Positions 62,244-64,000 of a stretch of 64,000 nucleotides of DNA are shown here, one piece after another. The notes under the pieces are model-generated. The model saw only the letters and a list, made by a program, of their open reading frames with translations, was not told where the DNA came from and made no database searches. Position 1 is the first letter of the stretch. Every line of letters starts with the position of its first letter. This stretch comes from Sphingopyxis chilensis (lineage in GTDB: Bacteria > Pseudomonadota > Alphaproteobacteria > Sphingomonadales > Sphingomonadaceae). The translations under genes and the position numbers were made by a program. Location of the stretch: NCBI RefSeq assembly GCF_035930445.1, contig NZ_CP142394.1:2327501-2391500 (forward strand). The letters are read 5' to 3'.

Positions 62244-63172
62244 GCTTGCGGAAGCTCCGCGACCCACGCATCGATGGCCGACAGCGCTTCGGGTTCGTCC
62301 ATCGTCGGTGCATGGCCGACCCCCGGCACTTCGACCAGCCGCGAACCCGGCAACTCCGCCACCATCTTCTCGCCCGCCGATCGCGCCAAAATGTCCGACA
62401 GCGCACCGCGCAGGACCAGGAGAGGAATGCCGCCCAGCGCGCGATACGCCGGCCACAGGTCGACCCCGGCATCGCCGCCGTTCGGCACCCGCAGCGGCGC
62501 CGCGATCTGTTTATCGTAATCGGTGACGATGCGTCCCTCGGGAGTCAGCCTGTGCGTGCGCTTGGTCAGCCGCAACCAGTCATGGATCTCATAGCCCGGA
62601 TAGACCGCGCCGTTGAGCTCGGCGAAGGCGCGCGCGGCGTGCATCCACGTCGGCTGGCTGCCGCCCGCGCCGATATAGTCGCGAATCCGCTCGAGCCCCG
62701 CGGTTTGGAGCTCGGGGCCGACGTCGTTGAGCACCGCGCCGACCAGCCGCCCCGGCAGCGTCGCCGCCATCAGCATGGCGACCAGCCCGCCGAGCGAGGT
62801 CCCGATCGCCGCAAACCGGTCGATTGCCAGTTCATCCAGCATCGCGACGACGTCCTGCACATAGGTCAGCGGGACATAGGTCATCGGATCCTTGGCATAG
62901 GCGCTCTCGCCTCGCCCGCGGAATTCGATCACGATCGCCTTGCGATATTGCGCCACGTGCGGCGCCAGCGCCTCGAAATCGCGGGCATTGCGCGCGAGGC
63001 CGGGCATGCACAGCACCGGCGGCGCGCCTTCGCTGCCTTCGGGCCCGGCATAGACGCGCGCGTGCAGCCGGACGCCGTCGTGCGACCACCAATATTGGTC
63101 CGACCAGTCGCGGCGCCGTTCCTGCTTTGCATCCTGCTGGGCCAATATGGCTCGTCCCCTTTGTCTTCGCAT
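62240..63172 (-). CDS. Alpha/beta-fold hydrolase
   Basis: 310 residues. Nucleophile Ser in AIGTSLGGLVAML, oxyanion HG replaced by MPGLARNARDFEALAPH, and terminal His in VPGVGHAPTMDEPEA are visible. Likely an esterase or lactonase of unknown substrate. The ATG at 63172 has a poor ribosome site; a TTG about ten codons downstream, behind GGGGACG, is an alternative. It is translationally coupled with the glycosyltransferase. Confidence 0.87.
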   Translation of the reverse strand: MRRQRGRAILAQQDAKQERRRDWSDQYWWSHDGVRLHARVYAGPEGSEGAPPVLCMPGLARNARDFEALAPHVAQYRKAIVIEFRGRGESAYAKDPMTYVPLTYVQDVVAMLDELAIDRFAAIGTSLGGLVAMLMAATLPGRLVGAVLNDVGPELQTAGLERIRDYIGAGGSQPTWMHAARAFAELNGAVYPGYEIHDWLRLTKRTHRLTPEGRIVTDYDKQIAAPLRVPNGGDAGVDLWPAYRALGGIPLLVLRGALSDILARSAGEKMVAELPGSRLVEVPGVGHAPTMDEPEALSAIDAWVAELPQA

Positions 63173-63302
63173 TGGCGCTGTCCCGACGCGCAGGACTCAT
63201 CGTCCGTCTATCGCCAACCGCGCGGCGCGGCGCAAGCAATCCGTCGCATCCACGTCCCGCAGGTTGCCGCCGCCCGCTTTCGCCGATAAGACGCGGGCGA
63301 CC

Positions 63303-64000
63303 ATGAGCGAGTCCTTGATTTCCTTCGAACCCGCAACCGGCGAGGAGCTCTGGCGCGGGCCGGTCAGCCATGTCGATGCCGAAATCGAAACCGCCCGCCG
63401 CGCCTGGCCCGAATGGGCGGCAAAGCCCGTCACCTTCCGCACCGAAACGCTGCGCCGTTTCGCCGACCGGGTAAAGGCCGAGGGCGAGTCGCTTGCCGAC
63501 CTGATCGCGCGCGAAACGGGCAAGCCCCTGTGGGAAGCCCGCACCGAGGTCGAATCGGTCGCGAACAAGGTCGATATTTCGGTGAAATCCTATGCCGAGC
63601 GCACCCCGAACCGCCGGATCGAGGGCGCAATGGGGCTGCGCAACGCGGTGCGTCACAAACCGCATGGCGCGGTCGCCGTGCTCGGCCCTTATAATTTCCC
63701 GGCCCACCTGCCGAACGGTCACATCGTTCCGGCGCTGATCGCGGGCAATTCGGTGGTCTTCAAGCCATCCGAAAAGACCCCCGCGGTCGGCGCCAAGCTT
63801 GTCGAACTGTTTCACAGCGCGGGCGTACCGCAAGAGGTGCTGCGCCTGGTGATCGGCGGACCCGAGACGGGCAAGGCGCTCGCGGGGCACGAAGGCATCG
63901 ACGGCCTGCTCTTCACCGGCTCGGCGCGCACCGGCCTCGCCTTGAACCGCCAGTTCGCGGGCCAGCCGGGCAAGATGCTCGCGCTCGAAATGGGCGGCAA
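63303..64000 (+). CDS. astD: Succinylglutamate-semialdehyde dehydrogenase, N-terminal part
   Basis: About 232 residues are present before the window ends. SFEPATGEELWRGPV, ETGKPLWEARTEV, GPYNFPAHLPNGHIVPALIAGN and LLFTGSARTG are the AstD hallmarks; the catalytic Cys lies beyond the end, as the sequence stops at the GG of ALEMGG. AstD is the fourth enzyme of the arginine succinyltransferase pathway, so other ast genes probably follow. Confidence 0.92.
   Translation, partial: MSESLISFEPATGEELWRGPVSHVDAEIETARRAWPEWAAKPVTFRTETLRRFADRVKAEGESLADLIARETGKPLWEARTEVESVANKVDISVKSYAERTPNRRIEGAMGLRNAVRHKPHGAVAVLGPYNFPAHLPNGHIVPALIAGNSVVFKPSEKTPAVGAKLVELFHSAGVPQEVLRLVIGGPETGKALAGHEGIDGLLFTGSARTGLALNRQFAGQPGKMLALEMGG

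Noticed and set aside
59571..62519. A 982-codon open frame on the plus strand
   Set aside because: It lies wholly antisense to the nitronate monooxygenase-like and glycosyltransferase genes, both with clear motifs. Its translation is Arg/Asp/His-rich and has no domain, as expected of a GC-rich shadow frame.

Overview
The window is about 64 kb of GC-rich DNA from an alphaproteobacterium, most likely Sphingomonadales and probably Sphingopyxis or a close relative. The clues are an FYDLN-acid (TIGR02300) protein, a CP4-like AroA, a RegB/RegA redox pair placed behind a cytochrome bo3 operon, a coniferyl-aldehyde dehydrogenase, an EcfG-type stress promoter, and the palindromic GTCATTGCGAGCG / GTCATCCCGGACTTGATC repeats between genes. 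The organism is inferred from gene content, not from a marker gene. There is no rRNA, CRISPR array, prophage, intact transposase or replication origin; most of the window is ordinary chromosomal core sequence.

Layout: 0-4.8 kb holds a CsbD stress protein under a GGAAC-N16-CGTT promoter, a secreted triple-repeat protein, a DUF2975/HTH/membrane-protein operon behind a perfect 11-bp inverted repeat, and a small accessory patch with an RraB-like protein. 4.8-12 kb holds a MASE1-PAS-GGDEF cyclase, a TetR gene divergent from a carotenoid oxygenase, and an ATP-grasp/nucleotidyltransferase pair. 12-16.8 kb holds rplJL, a YqjI-like PadR gene with DUF2218, and a permease. 16.9-22.3 kb is accessory in character: DUF2059, an orphan CDI-immunity-like gene, stacked palindromic repeats, an enoyl-CoA hydratase, an HD protein, a ClpP-like lipoprotein and an Rrf2 regulator. 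22.3-30.5 kb is housekeeping: tRNA-Ala, aroA-cmk-rpsA-ihfB, an ABC-2 exporter and tRNA-Leu. 30.5-34.8 kb holds a peptide-binding lipoprotein, DUF4112 and an S9 peptidase.

34.8-41.6 kb is one tightly coupled minus-strand operon, cyoA-cyoB-cyoC-cyoD-surf1-regB-regA: quinol oxidase, its assembly factor, and a quinone- and redox-sensing two-component system. It is preceded by a 266-bp nested palindrome. 42-46.5 kb holds an MHS transporter, a LysR regulator and an acyl-CoA dehydrogenase. 46.5-52.5 kb is a ferric-siderophore uptake locus: AraC/PchR-like regulator, TonB-dependent receptor, DUF3649, PepSY, DUF3325 and divergent DUF4198, with candidate iron-responsive operators. 52.5-64 kb holds tRNA-Leu, an AI-2E-type permease, coniferyl-aldehyde dehydrogenase, thiolase, an RcnB-like protein, an SH3 protein, a 2-hydroxyacid dehydrogenase, a nitronate monooxygenase-like protein, a glycosyltransferase/hydrolase pair and the start of astD.

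The most unusual signal is a palindromic repeat that twice sits exactly 4 bp behind the stop codon of a GIY-YIG endonuclease gene. One copy is a frameshifted gene and the other is only its last 24 codons, which suggests a REP-plus-nuclease mobile unit. Other items of note are the 266-bp palindrome, the orphan CDI immunity gene, and a 44-bp repeat shared by two accessory patches.
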